Of a stretch of 64,000 nucleotides of DNA, positions 45,175 to 55,745 are shown in pieces. Within the stretch, counting starts at the first letter, position 1, and each line of letters starts with the position of its first letter. The translations under genes were made by a program, and so were the position numbers. Origin of the DNA: Pezizomycotina sp. ARF18 (taxonomy: Eukaryota; Ascomycota). The notes beneath the pieces were generated by a model, which did not search any database, was not told the DNA's origin, and saw only the letters and a program-made list of their open reading frames with translations. The stretch is from assembly GCA_002224055.1 (NCBI GenBank), contig AZLU01000223.1, forward strand, positions 1 through 64,000, written 5' to 3'.

Positions 45175-46118
45175 AAGGCGTGCTTTCTCCCAATTGGCGG
45201 CATCGTCAGCTCTTGCCTGTCTTTGTGAGAAAAAAGCTATTAATACATCTTCTTTCCCAATAATTTTTGATTAAGCCTTACTTCTTCTAGTTCCATCACA
45301 GTATTCAATTCTAAAGATACTAAGAATTTTAACAATTGATATCAAGATATAGATAACCGCCTACTTAGGTGCGTCGAAGGCCTCTATGAATTGATTGTTG
45401 TTTGCTAATTCTTTGGTATAAAGTAATTGTTAGAATCGCTAGAAACCAGTTGACGTTTTTTTTCTTTTTCCCCCCCTTTTCTCAAGGAATATCCCTTGGC
45501 ATAAAAGCAATAATGCGGGCGTGGAGTTTTCACACGGAGTACGATATATTGCTGCCAGTGAAGCATGAAGCAAGTATCCAAAAGCTGTAATTCACGAAAT
45601 TATGAAGCATCCATATAATCCACCTAAGATATCCTTGAGGTTACGCAAGAGGCCGAGAAGAAGGATCTAACGTAGGCCCAATCCGCGATGGTGAATAATG
45701 TGCTGCATACACTGTATCGTGGTATATTTTAACTAATTCAGTTTGAAAATTTTTCATACTAGTCTCATTGGCTTAATTAAGTCGAGCGTCAGTACACATA
45801 CCACATACAGTGAGACCTTTGATATCAATATAGCATCAACTCAGTAGCTCAATTGATGTTTTCCCAACCCCTACTGATATACCATTTTATCCGCAATGGC
45901 ATTGCGATGATAGTCGTCAAAAGATAGTTAATAGCTTGCAGTTCTCCCCAAACCAGCTCAATATCCCGATCTAAAAAAATACCAAGTAACTCAATAAGCC
46001 ATACCAAGAAAGATCCAAAAATCGAGCGGTCGCCACGATACTAGAGTCCATCAAAACTCCGCAATCTTATTACTACCAACGAGCCCGCAATCGTGCTCCC
46101 TCGTCATTGTTCACAAAG
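45175..46118. other. spacer, no gene seen
   Basis: AT-rich, with a T/C homopolymer stretch at about 45455-45480. The single 62-codon frame there is spurious. Confidence 0.4.
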
Positions 46119-46450
46119 ATGTGTACGTGGTTCTTGAACACGTACGAATGCGGGCATAGCCGCTACGGTCACCGCGTGGCCTGCCCAGATTTAACTTTAC
46201 GCCCCACTCGCAGCGATTGCCCCAGAGGAATAATGACCAGCTCAAGCAAAAATTCGTCAGGGGCCTTTGCCCGGAGTGCGTGGCGGCGGCAGGATTGATG
46301 CCAGACCCCGGACCATCCATTCCCGAAATAAGAGTTCCGACGGCCCGTCTAATCCCCACCAAAGCTCTAAAGTCCACGCCACTTTCAGTCAGTCCGGGTA
46401 GTCACGGGCTATCGTACAACGCGATGCCTCTGTCATTGCTGTTACTGTAA
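46119..46450 (+). CDS. zinc-ribbon-like protein f
   Basis: From ATG 46119: MCTWFLNTYECGHSRYGHRV then ACPDL, SDCP and, after a one-base shift, QRNNDQLKQKFVRGLCPECV followed by a Pro-rich tail that ends in a hydrophobic stretch (YNAMPLSLLLL). The layout M-C, ECGH, GH, AC, DC, C-x2-C matches proteins a-e 15-20 kb away, and QKFVRGLC recalls the EKFVRDKT..C segment of protein a. Located between BTB 4 and a candidate secreted protein. Function unknown. Confidence 0.68.
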
Positions 46451-46819
46451 GCGTGTATAAGATCCAGGGAAGATTTTGGCGCGAAAGAAAGGTGTATTTG
46501 TTGAGGGGATGGAGGAGGACGGCATACAGGACCGGTTTATTGTTTTGTCTGTAAATAATATAAAATTATACCTTGGAGGACTTCACCATCGACCTTCCAT
46601 AAACTAAAAGCAAAATATACAATAAAGTTTATATCTCATAAGTCCAAACTCTACCACATACCCATAGACGGTTCTAGACACACACGGATTAGGTGTTTAT
46701 TCCTTCGTCATTTCTGAGACTTCATCTGTTTCCCCGACCTTAATCTCTCTATCCCTCTATCTCCTCAATGAAGTAAACAGTTTAATTTTCAGAAGCGAAA
46801 TTTTAGAGAAAATACAGCC
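46451..46819. other. spacer upstream of a candidate secreted protein
   Basis: AT-rich; nothing recognised. It probably contains the promoter of the following gene. Confidence 0.4.
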
Positions 46820-47558
46820 ATGACCTACATAAATATTTCATCATCCTGCTCCTGGCTTCCTGGGCTTTGGCTGAGCGCGCCTCCCCACAGCAACAGCAAC
46901 AGAGAAGCCGCACGAGCTACCGTGGATCAAACAGATGAAGAAAACATCAGTGCCGACATGCGTGACACCGGTGAAGCCCGAGTAATCTCACGGCTTGGAT
47001 ACAGGAGCAGAACATCTGAACTTCGATACGAAATAACGTTCCTACCATGTAACGAGACCAATAGAAAAGACCACGGCTCAAGCCTGTCTCGGGTTATTAT
47101 GAGGCTTCTAAGTACATCGGAGAACATAACGTAAGTATGAAATCTCGCGTTTATCATTTTTAATAAAGCTAACCATTTATTGTAGTGGCTACATCGGAAT
47201 CATCACCGGCCAAAAGCAAGACACCCTCCCGGAGGCGCCTGAAAAGTTCTGCCACACATCACCGCCCCTGAAGGCCCACGGACGGCTACTGCGTCTCGAA
47301 TTCACACGAGGGCAAATTTTCGGGACGCCGATCCTCATGCTAACTTACAACAGCGACTGTGTAAGAACCGTGAGAATCAAGAACAACCTCGTGAAGCTCA
47401 GATACGGCCAGCCGCCCCTGTGGACGAAATCTGGTTTACTCGATTTTTCAATTACCACGATGAAGGCGGGCGTGGACTTCGAGCCGCAGATCAACTTGCG
47501 CCTGGCTATCACGATTTTACCAGTTGACGAAGAAGTATCGGATGCCGGCTGTACCTGA
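46820..47558 (+). CDS. uncharacterised two-exon protein, probably secreted
   Basis: The only gene here that reads through without a break. Exon 1 is 46820-47130 and exon 2 is 47186-47558, with a 55-base intron (donor GTAAGTATG, acceptor TTGTAG); the joined length is 684 bases, 227 codons plus stop. Blocks include SRLGYRSRTSELRYEITFLP, TGYIGIITGQKQDTLPEAPE, FCHTSPPLKAHGRLLRLEFT, IFGTPILMLTYNSDCVRTVR and VDFEPQINLRLAITILPVDE, a beta-rich pattern with a few cysteines. The N-terminus is only mildly hydrophobic in this frame, but the next frame reads KYFIILLLASWALAE just after the ATG, a perfect signal peptide, so two compensating base errors may hide the true N-terminus. Family not recognised. 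Confidence 0.6.
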
Positions 47559-48462
47559 GAAGGGACGATCCAGCCGGGGAGCTTGTCTTTGATTAAGACA
47601 GCGATGCGGCTATCAATGATGCTTTTGAGACGGAGAAGAATTACAAGAGGGCGAAAAGCACGTACACTGGTGGGGTAATACTACATTTGGGGAGAGTAAA
47701 GCGCTCAGGTTAATGTTTGGGCTGGCCGCGGTAGCTGCTGATAACAAGACACAGAGTGAGTAACAGAGATATTTTTATAGCTTATGAAGAGGAAACCTCC
47801 CGCCAGCTCTACATGACATTCTAGGTAGGCTCATAAATATTATCGTGAGAATATACACAGTGATATAGTTTGATCCTGTGAATAAAAACGGGGCTCCGAG
47901 CTGATCCTTCTATCGAGCCTGAAAAACCTTCTGTGATAGATATAGACTGAAAAGAGATGGTATTTCAATCATTATCTCCCAAAATATAATCAACAATATC
48001 TTTCGCTAGATCGAAGCTTTGGCGATGGGTTAAGATGTTCAGGATCTAGATTGGATCCAGACCGACGTCGCGCTCTCTGAAAGCACGGGCTTACTCCCCG
48101 ACAAGGACATGTCAACCGACAAGACTTGTACCATGATTGATTGACGAAATCCAGTAAAGCTGGCACGCTCCGTTGACGAGTTCAATAGATGACGTATTTA
48201 CTCACACGCAGATAATCGAGTTGCTTGATATCTCTTTCTACTCATTTCCAATAATATGGGCCAGTAACCATTTTAGCGATTTTTTTTTTTTTTTTTTTTT
48301 GGTGCAGCGGTTTCCCCCAAAATATGGAAATTTTACCAAGGATCAACATTCCAAACAACCACCACCCAAACACTCAAAAGATTCCTCTTCATCTCATATT
48401 TAATATCGTCACATTATTCAAGAGACCTAAGTGTTTAAGCATCTATCAAGCGATATCACAAT
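47559..48462. other. spacer with a T-run
   Basis: A possible frame-shifted continuation of the preceding protein (DAAINDAFETEKNYKRAKST, about 47610-47670) is the only coding-like scrap. A run of T lies at 48281-48300. The A/C-rich stretch just before 48463 is a typical 5' leader for the next gene. Confidence 0.4.
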
Positions 48463-49223
48463 ATGGCTGACAAGTTCCAAAACTTCCTCAGGTATCAACA
48501 TCCATTCCATCTGCTCGTACATTCTGTGTGGCTAACAACGTGTTTTGTAACCATACGTATAGCTTGCTCAGTAGCGGAGAGCACTCCGACTATACTATCT
48601 CTGCGTCGTTGGGAGGCGGCAAGGCGCAGCTGTTCAAAGTTCACAAGCTCATTATCAGCAAAACTCAGAATACTTCAAAGAGGAATGCTACAGCGGAACA
48701 GCGGCCTTTTCATCACAGCGACGGCTCCAGGATCAACTTGGAACTTTTGAAGTGCGAGCCGGAGTTTTTCGAGCAGATTCTTGAGTTTCTGTATACCGGT
48801 AAAATACGACCCTGCCCTTCTGCCTTCAACGAAAGAATTTAGTAAAAGCTGACAGCTTCGAACAGGAAAATGGCTTTCAAAGAATCAAGGCACGATCGTC
48901 GACTGGTCAAGCTCCTTCTCTACGCAGATTTCTTCAAGGTGATCCCGCTCAAGATCGCCATCTTCAATCGCATCATCAAAGCCCTCAAAATCAGCAAGAT
49001 CAAAAGAGCCAAGAGAAACAGCACTGATTTCTTCGACCGTCCGAGGAACAAAGCCAAGGAGAAGCTGCTCGCGGATGCGATGACGCTGTTATTCGAGAAC
49101 GCCAAGCTCTTCGACGATTCGCACTTCAAGATGCTGTTCGAGGCTCTGTTCGCGTGCGATTATTGGCCGTCGCTCATGGTTAACGAGACGGTTCAGGCTG
49201 ATTTCGGGGGATCATCGTCTTAG
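48463..49223 (+). CDS. BTB/POZ protein 5
   Basis: Exon 1 is 48463-48491 (MADKFQNFL), intron 48492-48562, exon 2 48563-48798, intron 48799-48865, exon 3 48866-49223. Joined, exon 2 opens SLLSSGEHSDYTISASLGGG and continues FKVHKLIISK, NSEYFKEECYSGT, and LLKCEPEFFEQILEFLYTG. Exon 3 gives GKWLSKNQGTIVDW, then LLLYADFFKVIPLKIAIFNR, IIKALKISKIKRAKRNSTDF, LLADAMTLLFENAKLFDDSH and ALFACDYWPSLMVNETVQAD. Three one-base shifts (in the KLIISK.NSEYF, GTAAF and IVDW.SKLL regions). The basic linker KISKIKRAKRN could be a nuclear signal. Same intron positions and phases as the other BTB genes. Confidence 0.85.
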
Positions 49224-49529
49224 CGCTATATGGAATCCGGGAGTCGCTGGTAATTTTGTCAAGCAGCCTGAGATAAGCAATCGGAGGAACACTACATGAA
49301 GGTCGTTCATCTTCCGACAGTTACTCATGAAAGTGAAAGGTTGAGAGTCTTCATCTTCCTCGGGCTGTTCGTCATGCTCCGAAACGTCCAGCGAATCCAT
49401 TTGCGCTTCGGCGGGCTCTGACTCGGAGTAGCTTGAATTACCTGTTCTAACAACAGCATCGATAATTTGTGAAGAGGAGGATCCTTTGAATTTCTTTCCC
49501 TTCCCTAACAAGAAATAAATTTGCAACAT
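49212..49529 (-). CDS. hypothetical small acidic protein
   Basis: A 105-codon frame, MLQIYFLLGKGKKFKGSSSS then SESEPAEAQMDSLDVSEHDE and QPEEDEDSQPFTFMSN. The acidic, Ser/Glu-rich middle looks like genuine disordered coding sequence, but there is no family and it overlaps the end of BTB 5 by 12 bases. It may be a tail exon of something larger. Low confidence. Confidence 0.3.
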   Translation of the reverse strand: MLQIYFLLGKGKKFKGSSSSQIIDAVVRTGNSSYSESEPAEAQMDSLDVSEHDEQPEEDEDSQPFTFMSNCRKMNDLHVVFLRLLISGCLTKLPATPGFHIALRR

Positions 49530-50538
49530 AAGGTGTTGAGGTGAGTAGGAGAAGTAACCGGGCGAATTTCTCGATTAGAAAGCCTGGAGAGATGGATAAA
49601 ACCAACAATTGTAAGTAGAGAGCCCTTTTAAGTCTCTAAGAAGCTTCGTAAATAGTTGTGATCTTTCTAAGTTTATTTGGGAACAAAAATAAGATCTTAT
49701 TTGAGTACTATAAAATATATATATACAATTGGCGATGTTCAAGATAATTCCCTTGGATAGGGGGGCTAGAAATTTTTTTTTTTTCAGGGGTGTACGGAGT
49801 AGAAGGTGTAAAGTCAAGGCAAAGGGAGCAACTGAGTAAGGGCTTACACGATCTCTATAAAAGCGACTTGCTTCCCCGACGGGGAGGGATCAGGAAAGAT
49901 GACGAGCAGGTCTCTAGTTAATTAACGGACACGCGCTTGATCCTCCTGTGGCGTAGGAAGCCGCCACAAACCGTGGCGCCGCCGCTGGAGAACGCTCAGC
50001 TGTAACGGGTTAGGCGGTATAAGTAAGACGAGAACCCCTTTTTATCACGCGATGCCGTAGGTGACTGCAACGTCGCGAACCTATCAACAATACAATCTCC
50101 TATCACCATGTCATCTTGTACCTCAGGTTCTGCTGAGCCTAATACGGTGAGCTCCCCCGAAAAGACGAACATGGAGCCGACTGTACATACTATAAAGGCC
50201 CTATGAGGTAGAGTACTTTGGCCTGTATCCTTACTTCACAAGAGTTGTAAACGCAAGCAGCTAACGCCAACGAGTGTCTAGCCTGTTGGCAAGTGGATCA
50301 TTCCGACCAAAATGTACACAGAAATATTACACAATGTTGAATACTAAAATAACACGAAGAGGCATACGTAAGTGATGCGAGGCTGGAAAATATCTGCTGG
50401 CTGACCCGCTTGGTTGTTCGTTTTACCATGATTTGCTGCGCCCGGGTCCCTGCTTAGGCTCCTTCGGAAGTCTCTCGGGTCCCAGCTTTCAGTGGCTCGA
50501 GTGGTGGCAGTAATCCATCTGAGCTCGCGGAAGATGGG
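49530..50538. other. spacer with a possible promoter and first exon
   Basis: CTCTATAAAAG at 49853-49863 is a good TATA box on the plus strand. About 245 bases further, ATG at 50108 opens MSSCTSGSAEPNT, followed by GTGAGC as a possible donor. I find no convincing second exon, so no gene is called. Confidence 0.35.
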
Positions 50539-52623
50539 CTACCGCTGAGGCGGATCTAGAAGCCTGTCCTGCTGGTCGACCGGGTAAGCGTTCCGCGCCC
50601 GCCATATTGAATAGGCTTGGCCTTTCGGGTCCCTGCTTTGCGGACTGGGATGTCGCGGCGGAGCTGGAAGATAGGCCTGTAGCCGGAGGGGATCCGGGCT
50701 TCTGTGTCGAGGATGACGTGGGCCCTGCCTGCGGGGATCCGGATTGGCTTCCGCTTCAGGAGCAGACAGTGGTACTTCGGCCGCCGAGGCGGCTCCGGCT
50801 TTACCCTTCTTCTTTTTCTTCTTTTTACTAGAAGCCGAGGCTGCTCCCCACCGGGTATCTCTTCAGCAAGAGACTTTGGATCGTCGATGGATCTACTGGC
50901 TCATAATCTGCACCCCACGCCTTCGTCTGATCCGCGGGTAATCCGGACGAGACGCGAGGCCCTTGGGCTCCTCCTCCGCAAACTTATTGCACAAGGTGAC
51001 CTTAGGCTTGGTGCCGTACTTTCCCGAAGGCCCAGGGGTTTCCGTAGTTTGAACGGGCTCCTTGCTGGGGTCGTAATTCGTGACCCAGACGCCGTGGTCG
51101 AAGCAAGTGGTATAGGAATAGAAGAACGGTAGCCCGATGGTGGCGTGCTGGTCTTCTGTTAGCTGTAAGGATCCTACACAGACCTCCTGCTCCTTGATGC
51201 TCGTGTGCTTAGCGTGCACCGTCCCCTGCGGAGATCATCTGTGAGCCAAGGATTCTGACGTTATTGCTGCCGAACTGGAATACGAAGTCTGGCAGAGGCC
51301 TGGTGAACGTAGAAGCAATACCACCAATAGTGCCCCTGAGGAACGCCGGGCAGTGGGTTCGTAGATACTTGTGCCCCGCCTTTCGTGAGTTTTGCGTAGT
51401 AGGCTGTAACCTTTGCCGCCTGATTTCGGGGAGTAGGATATGTCGGTCGGTCGAGCTTAGAATAGTATCGGCCCCGAGACTGGAGGGAATGGTCCATTGG
51501 CCGAACGGATTACTCTTTATTTCTGCCTCGGGACGAGAACGGTGTTCACAATTGAGGAAGGGGCAGCTGAGGACGAAGCACCGGCGGAGTCCTTTCCTTG
51601 GTTGCAGCCTTGCCCTTATTGGCTGGGTAGTCTCAGGAGGATGATCACAAAGGCATTGTCCCAAGATGAGCTTCGGCTTGTGATCGGTGCATTTTCCTCC
51701 CTCCATAATCTAGCGTGAAAACGGCTTCGTCGAGTATCTTTTCTTTCACCGCGTCGTCGAGGATGGTCGGCTGCTCGGTTTCCGGCCCCGGAAACTGTTT
51801 TGTAACGGAGTTACATGTTTGCCGCCGATCCGCGATAAACCGAGCCCTAAACCCCATCCACTGGCAGCTTTTCGGTAACCTCGCCCCTTTCGGCAGATCA
51901 GTAGCAGCGCCGAAGGGTAGCTGCGAAGGGAAACGCGCTGATCTTGAAGCTGTCCTGCGTTACGCCCTTCCACTTTGAGCGTCCTAAATTGTGCTGTAAA
52001 GCTCCCGGTCGGTGGTAACCGGGCTGAGGTCCCTTACCCATCACCGCTTTCGAATAGGAATCGTAGTGCTTAGCAAAGAGGAGCTTATAGAACGTGTGAC
52101 CGGGATCGACTTTGTCCACTTTCGGTTTAAGGGCCTGGCGAGGAGGTTCCAGCTTTGGATCACAGGACAGCACCCACGTATCCGCGCTGTTTATCACAAT
52201 CGCCATTTTTGAAGTCCTTGCCAAAGATTTCACGTTGACCCAGAAGAGATCCTCGCCTCCAGCGTCGTTGAGGGTCGCTCGTGTAAACTCCTGGGCTCCG
52301 TTTTCCTAGATCACCCCTTTACTGGGTCCGGTTGCGGCTGCGGCTGGACTTAAACGCCTGAAATGACCCGATGAAGCCCGATTTCGATGGCGACTTCGTA
52401 CTACCCGTCTTTGAGATTCCAGATCCGGCACTTCCAGTAGTACTTTGGCCATATCTGCCTCCGGCCCCATTACCTATTCCAGGTGCGGAACCGGAAGAAG
52501 CAACTTGGCGTATGGCCTGGGAGGCGCAACGGGCACGTGGCCAATCACGGGAACGGGAATAGCCATCGAGCTGACGACAGTCGTGCCGGTTAGGGCCATG
52601 AAAGCAGTTGAGGTGAACAACAT
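50539..52623 (-). CDS. secreted pepsin-like (A1) aspartic protease homologue
   Basis: From ATG 52623 a signal-like MLFTSTAFMALTGTTVVSSM, then a Gly/Ser-rich propeptide (GIGNGAGGRYGQSTTGSAG). The mature part starts FTRATLNDAGGEDLFWVNVK, then VINSADTWVLSCDPKLEPPR, HTFYKLLFAKHYDSYSKAVM, NPFGQWTIPSSLGADTILSS, PTPRNQAAKVTAYYAKL, GTIGGIASTFTRPLPDFVFQ, VCVGSLQLTEDQHATIGLPF and FFYSYTTCFDHGVWVTNY. The SADTWV block, the RNQAAKVTAYYAKL helix and the PDFVFQ..CVGS...IG.PFF end are the A1 pattern. Neither active-site D-T/S-G triplet can be read intact. The C-terminus is a Lys-rich and Pro-rich extension; the stop at 50539 is one possible choice. Many one-base shifts. Confidence 0.75.
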
Positions 52624-54304
52624 GTTAAGACAGGTGATAGGATAGGGAGTCGAAGAAGGACACTAGGGCAGGGAGAGAGGGGCTAGACGATGCAGGATGG
52701 TAAAAAGGCAGAATAGGCGCAGGAAGCTTAGGAAGTCCAGAGCGGGTAGATCGCAAAGAAAGGCAGATAGAGGAATGCAGGCAGCTGAAAGACGAGGGGA
52801 ATGTGTTAGAGAGCGGAGAGAGGACGGATGGAATGATAAAAATTCAAAGGAATAGAAATTCAAGCGTGGCAAGGAAGATATATAGGCCGAAAGAAACTGG
52901 AGGAGAGCATCAAGGTAACAGTACAACGCACCTTGATTTAGTCAAGAGATGCTGTAACAGAATACCAGATACTGCTCAGTGAATGACGGATAGCATCGCC
53001 GATGGATAGCTTTGCCATTGATGACGGAGGGACAGGGAAAGTGGTCGTGGAATGTAGATCGCTTAATATACACTCGGAGCTGCTCGACGGCCAACCTGTT
53101 TCTTGATATAAATTTCCATGAGAATGCTGCTGGCACAAGTACGAGGTATGAATAGATACCAGGCTCTAAGTCACGTATTAGCTGAAAGCAATCAACAGCA
53201 TTTATCAAAAATCCTTGCATGTAGGCCCGATGCATGAGAACGCTTCGCCGCTGCCTGAGCCCTCTGAGTTGAATCGTACGAAATTCAAGTCAAAGAAACA
53301 ACTAAAGAGGCTAAGTCTGTCTGCTTAGCTAGGTTCCCCTCTTACCGGCCATGGTTAAGCCGGATAAATCTCCGCGTCTATGTTGCTATATTGAACAATA
53401 TTATGACGATACTCTTTCCTAGGCGGCACTGCCATTCTACGGCCTTCCTGCGCAATGCAAATATCACGATATATTAGCATTCGAGAGATCTTAACAGCTC
53501 CTGTGTGTCTGGGAAACCCTCTTGGGCAAAAGAAAGACTTGGAGGGAGAGCGAAGCATCTTAGCAGGGAAAACACCCTTGCCTAACTATGGCTTCGCGGT
53601 TAGTCTGGATAACCACCAATGCGGGTGAAATCGATGGACGAAAGACGTTAGTGCAACATCATGCGTCCGCTATAGGCTGTTATTGTACAGGACACTAAAG
53701 TCGCAACATGCCTTACGCCATGTCAGTCACTAAAGAAAAACGGTTTTAATGAAACGGTTTCTATTTTGAAACTTGAAACCTTCGTGAAAAATTAGCACGT
53801 AAATAAACTTGTATTTCTGTTCTTTTTCTTCCTTTTTCTCTTTTTTTTTCTTCTTCTTTCAAAGGCGGGATCATGTGTTAGGTGGTTCATTGCTCCAACT
53901 GCTGTCCGTCGCCAGTAAGCAATCTAGGTACTGAGAACTTCCCCGAAGCTGATATACTTCCTAAGGTTTAATCTTCGTGAAATTCTCACCACTTGAACAA
54001 AAGCCTTATTATAGTACGATAATGACCCTTTACAGATGAGCCGGGAAAGACGTGAAGCCGGGTTTAACACCTTCAATCATGTTCGAGACATTCAATAAAG
54101 TCTGTCCATCGCTTCAGAAAACAAGTTCTTTTCGGACCGAAACTGCTGCCGCCTTGACTATAAGGAGCATAGCGCCTTAGAGAACCCCCCTTTTCTTTCT
54201 TCCCACCGAGTCACCAACGTGTCCTCCATGACTTCTTTCTGGGACGCGTCGGGAACAGAATAATTCTCACGGTTCCATCGAATTCTCCACAGGTTTACTT
54301 CAAC
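52624..54304. other. long spacer, no gene recognised
   Basis: Purine-rich DNA at 52640-52900 is the probable 5' leader of the protease homologue. A 97-codon minus-strand frame at 52942-53235 has no motif. A T/C-rich low-complexity stretch lies at about 53820-53860. No repeat family seen. Confidence 0.4.
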
Positions 54305-55213
54305 ATGGCATTCAGATCCAAGTCATTCGAGCAACACAACCACGCCGATAACTGCGTCTGCTTCAAGACCTTCATCCAGTAATCCCCCCACTCCCCACCA
54401 TTGGTGTTTCTTTCTATGTTACGGAAAACTGACATACCCACAAGTCTACTTGACACAGGAGACCACTCCGACTTCACATCCTCGTCGGTGAAAAGGAGGA
54501 AGAGTTCAAAGCACACAAGCTGATAATATCGCTGAATTCCACCTAGTTCAACAAGGCCTACTACAACACGAGATTCGTCGAGGGCAGTAAGTATATTTCG
54601 AGGCTACCGCATCACGAGCCGCGGATATTTCGTCAGGTGCTAGTGTGGTTGTACACGGGTAAATCCACCCCTTTTGAGACATTATTCGAATGAATATATG
54701 TTAATTGTGATGGATTTGAATAGGAGGAGCCCTCGAGTGGCTGGAAGTCAAAGGCAACATCGACGACTGGTCGAAGCTAGTAATGTACGCGGACTACTTC
54801 GGCGTCTCTTCTTAAAAGACACCGCGATAAAAGCAATCGCCGAAGCTATCGTCAACAGCGAAGGAAAATACAGAATCATCGGCAACAATCCACCCGGTCG
54901 GCGCAAGAATAAGCAGCAGAAACTCGACAATGAGAAAATCCGACCTACGAGAAAATTCAAAGAGGCTGTGAAGCTATTAATGGGGAATAACGCGATTTTC
55001 AGCGACCTGCAGCTGCGGGGCTTCCTGATGGCGATATTGTGTTCGGGTTACTGGTGGATATTTGAGAAGGACGATGAGTTACGCGCGATCTTTGAGGCTG
55101 ATCCGAGGCTGCAGGAGGAAACGAGAGCAGCAACGGATGAAGAAGACGAGGAGGAGGATGAGGGGGACGTCGACGAAGAAGAGGATGATGAACTAGAAGG
55201 GTCATTCGCTTGA
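54305..55213 (+). CDS. BTB/POZ protein 6
   Basis: Exon 1 is 54305-54378 (MAFRSKSFEQHNHADNCVCF), intron 54379-54444, exon 2 54445-54658, intron 54659-54723, exon 3 54724-55213. Exon 2 reads LLDTGDHSDFT, LVGEKEEEFKAHKLIISLNS, an in-frame TAG, then FNKAYYNTRFVEGSKYISRL and RIFRQVLVWLYTG. Exon 3 opens GALEWLEVKGNIDDWSKLVM then YADYFGVSS and continues DTAIKAIAEAIVNSEGKYRI, a basic linker (GRRKNKQQKLDNEKIRPTRK) and LRGFLMAILCSGYWWIFEKD, ending in a long Asp/Glu tract (TDEEDEEEDEGDVDEEEDDE). Two one-base shifts plus the stop. Domain-only BTB protein with an acidic tail. Confidence 0.84.
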
Positions 55214-55745
55214 CTGCCGAAGATTTTGTTTGGATCGAAGAGATTCACCGGTATCGGATCTCGAAGTGGTAACCGAGTAATGGTATAATGACGGTGGGTA
55301 AGTTGTACAGGAAAATACGCGCACACTAGTGTCGCATTTGCGTTTATCGAAGCATATGAGACTAGGTTCTTGTTCTTTTAGATGCACGTTCGTGGTGAAT
55401 ATATCGATCTTAAGTGGCTGAAGACAATGCGATTGACTACCTCGATCTGGATAGATGGAGTCCAACTAAGCGCCAATGTACCCCAAGTCGGCAAATGTGA
55501 ACGCACGAAGATCAACAGTAGAGAACAGCAGGCCTCATGTAATTTAAAGGAAGTTGACGATCTGAGAATAACTAGATTCAATTTGAACAAAGCTAAATTA
55601 CAATACTGGAAGTAGAACAATGATAACAAGTTACATCGATCGGATAACTAATGTACAAGATGTGCAGCCTCCTAAACCATGAAAATTCCTCAAGCGGCTC
55701 CCAGAAGCCATTGCTAGCGTCTCTCGTCTCCGATAAGCCTGGAAA
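55214..55745. other. spacer between convergent genes
   Basis: Downstream regions of BTB 6 and of the membrane protein. Frames here (55378-55629 and others) show no motifs. Confidence 0.4.

Noticed and set aside
51264-51644. 126-codon plus-strand frame
   Set aside because: Antisense to the pepsin-like gene, whose motifs are on the minus strand.
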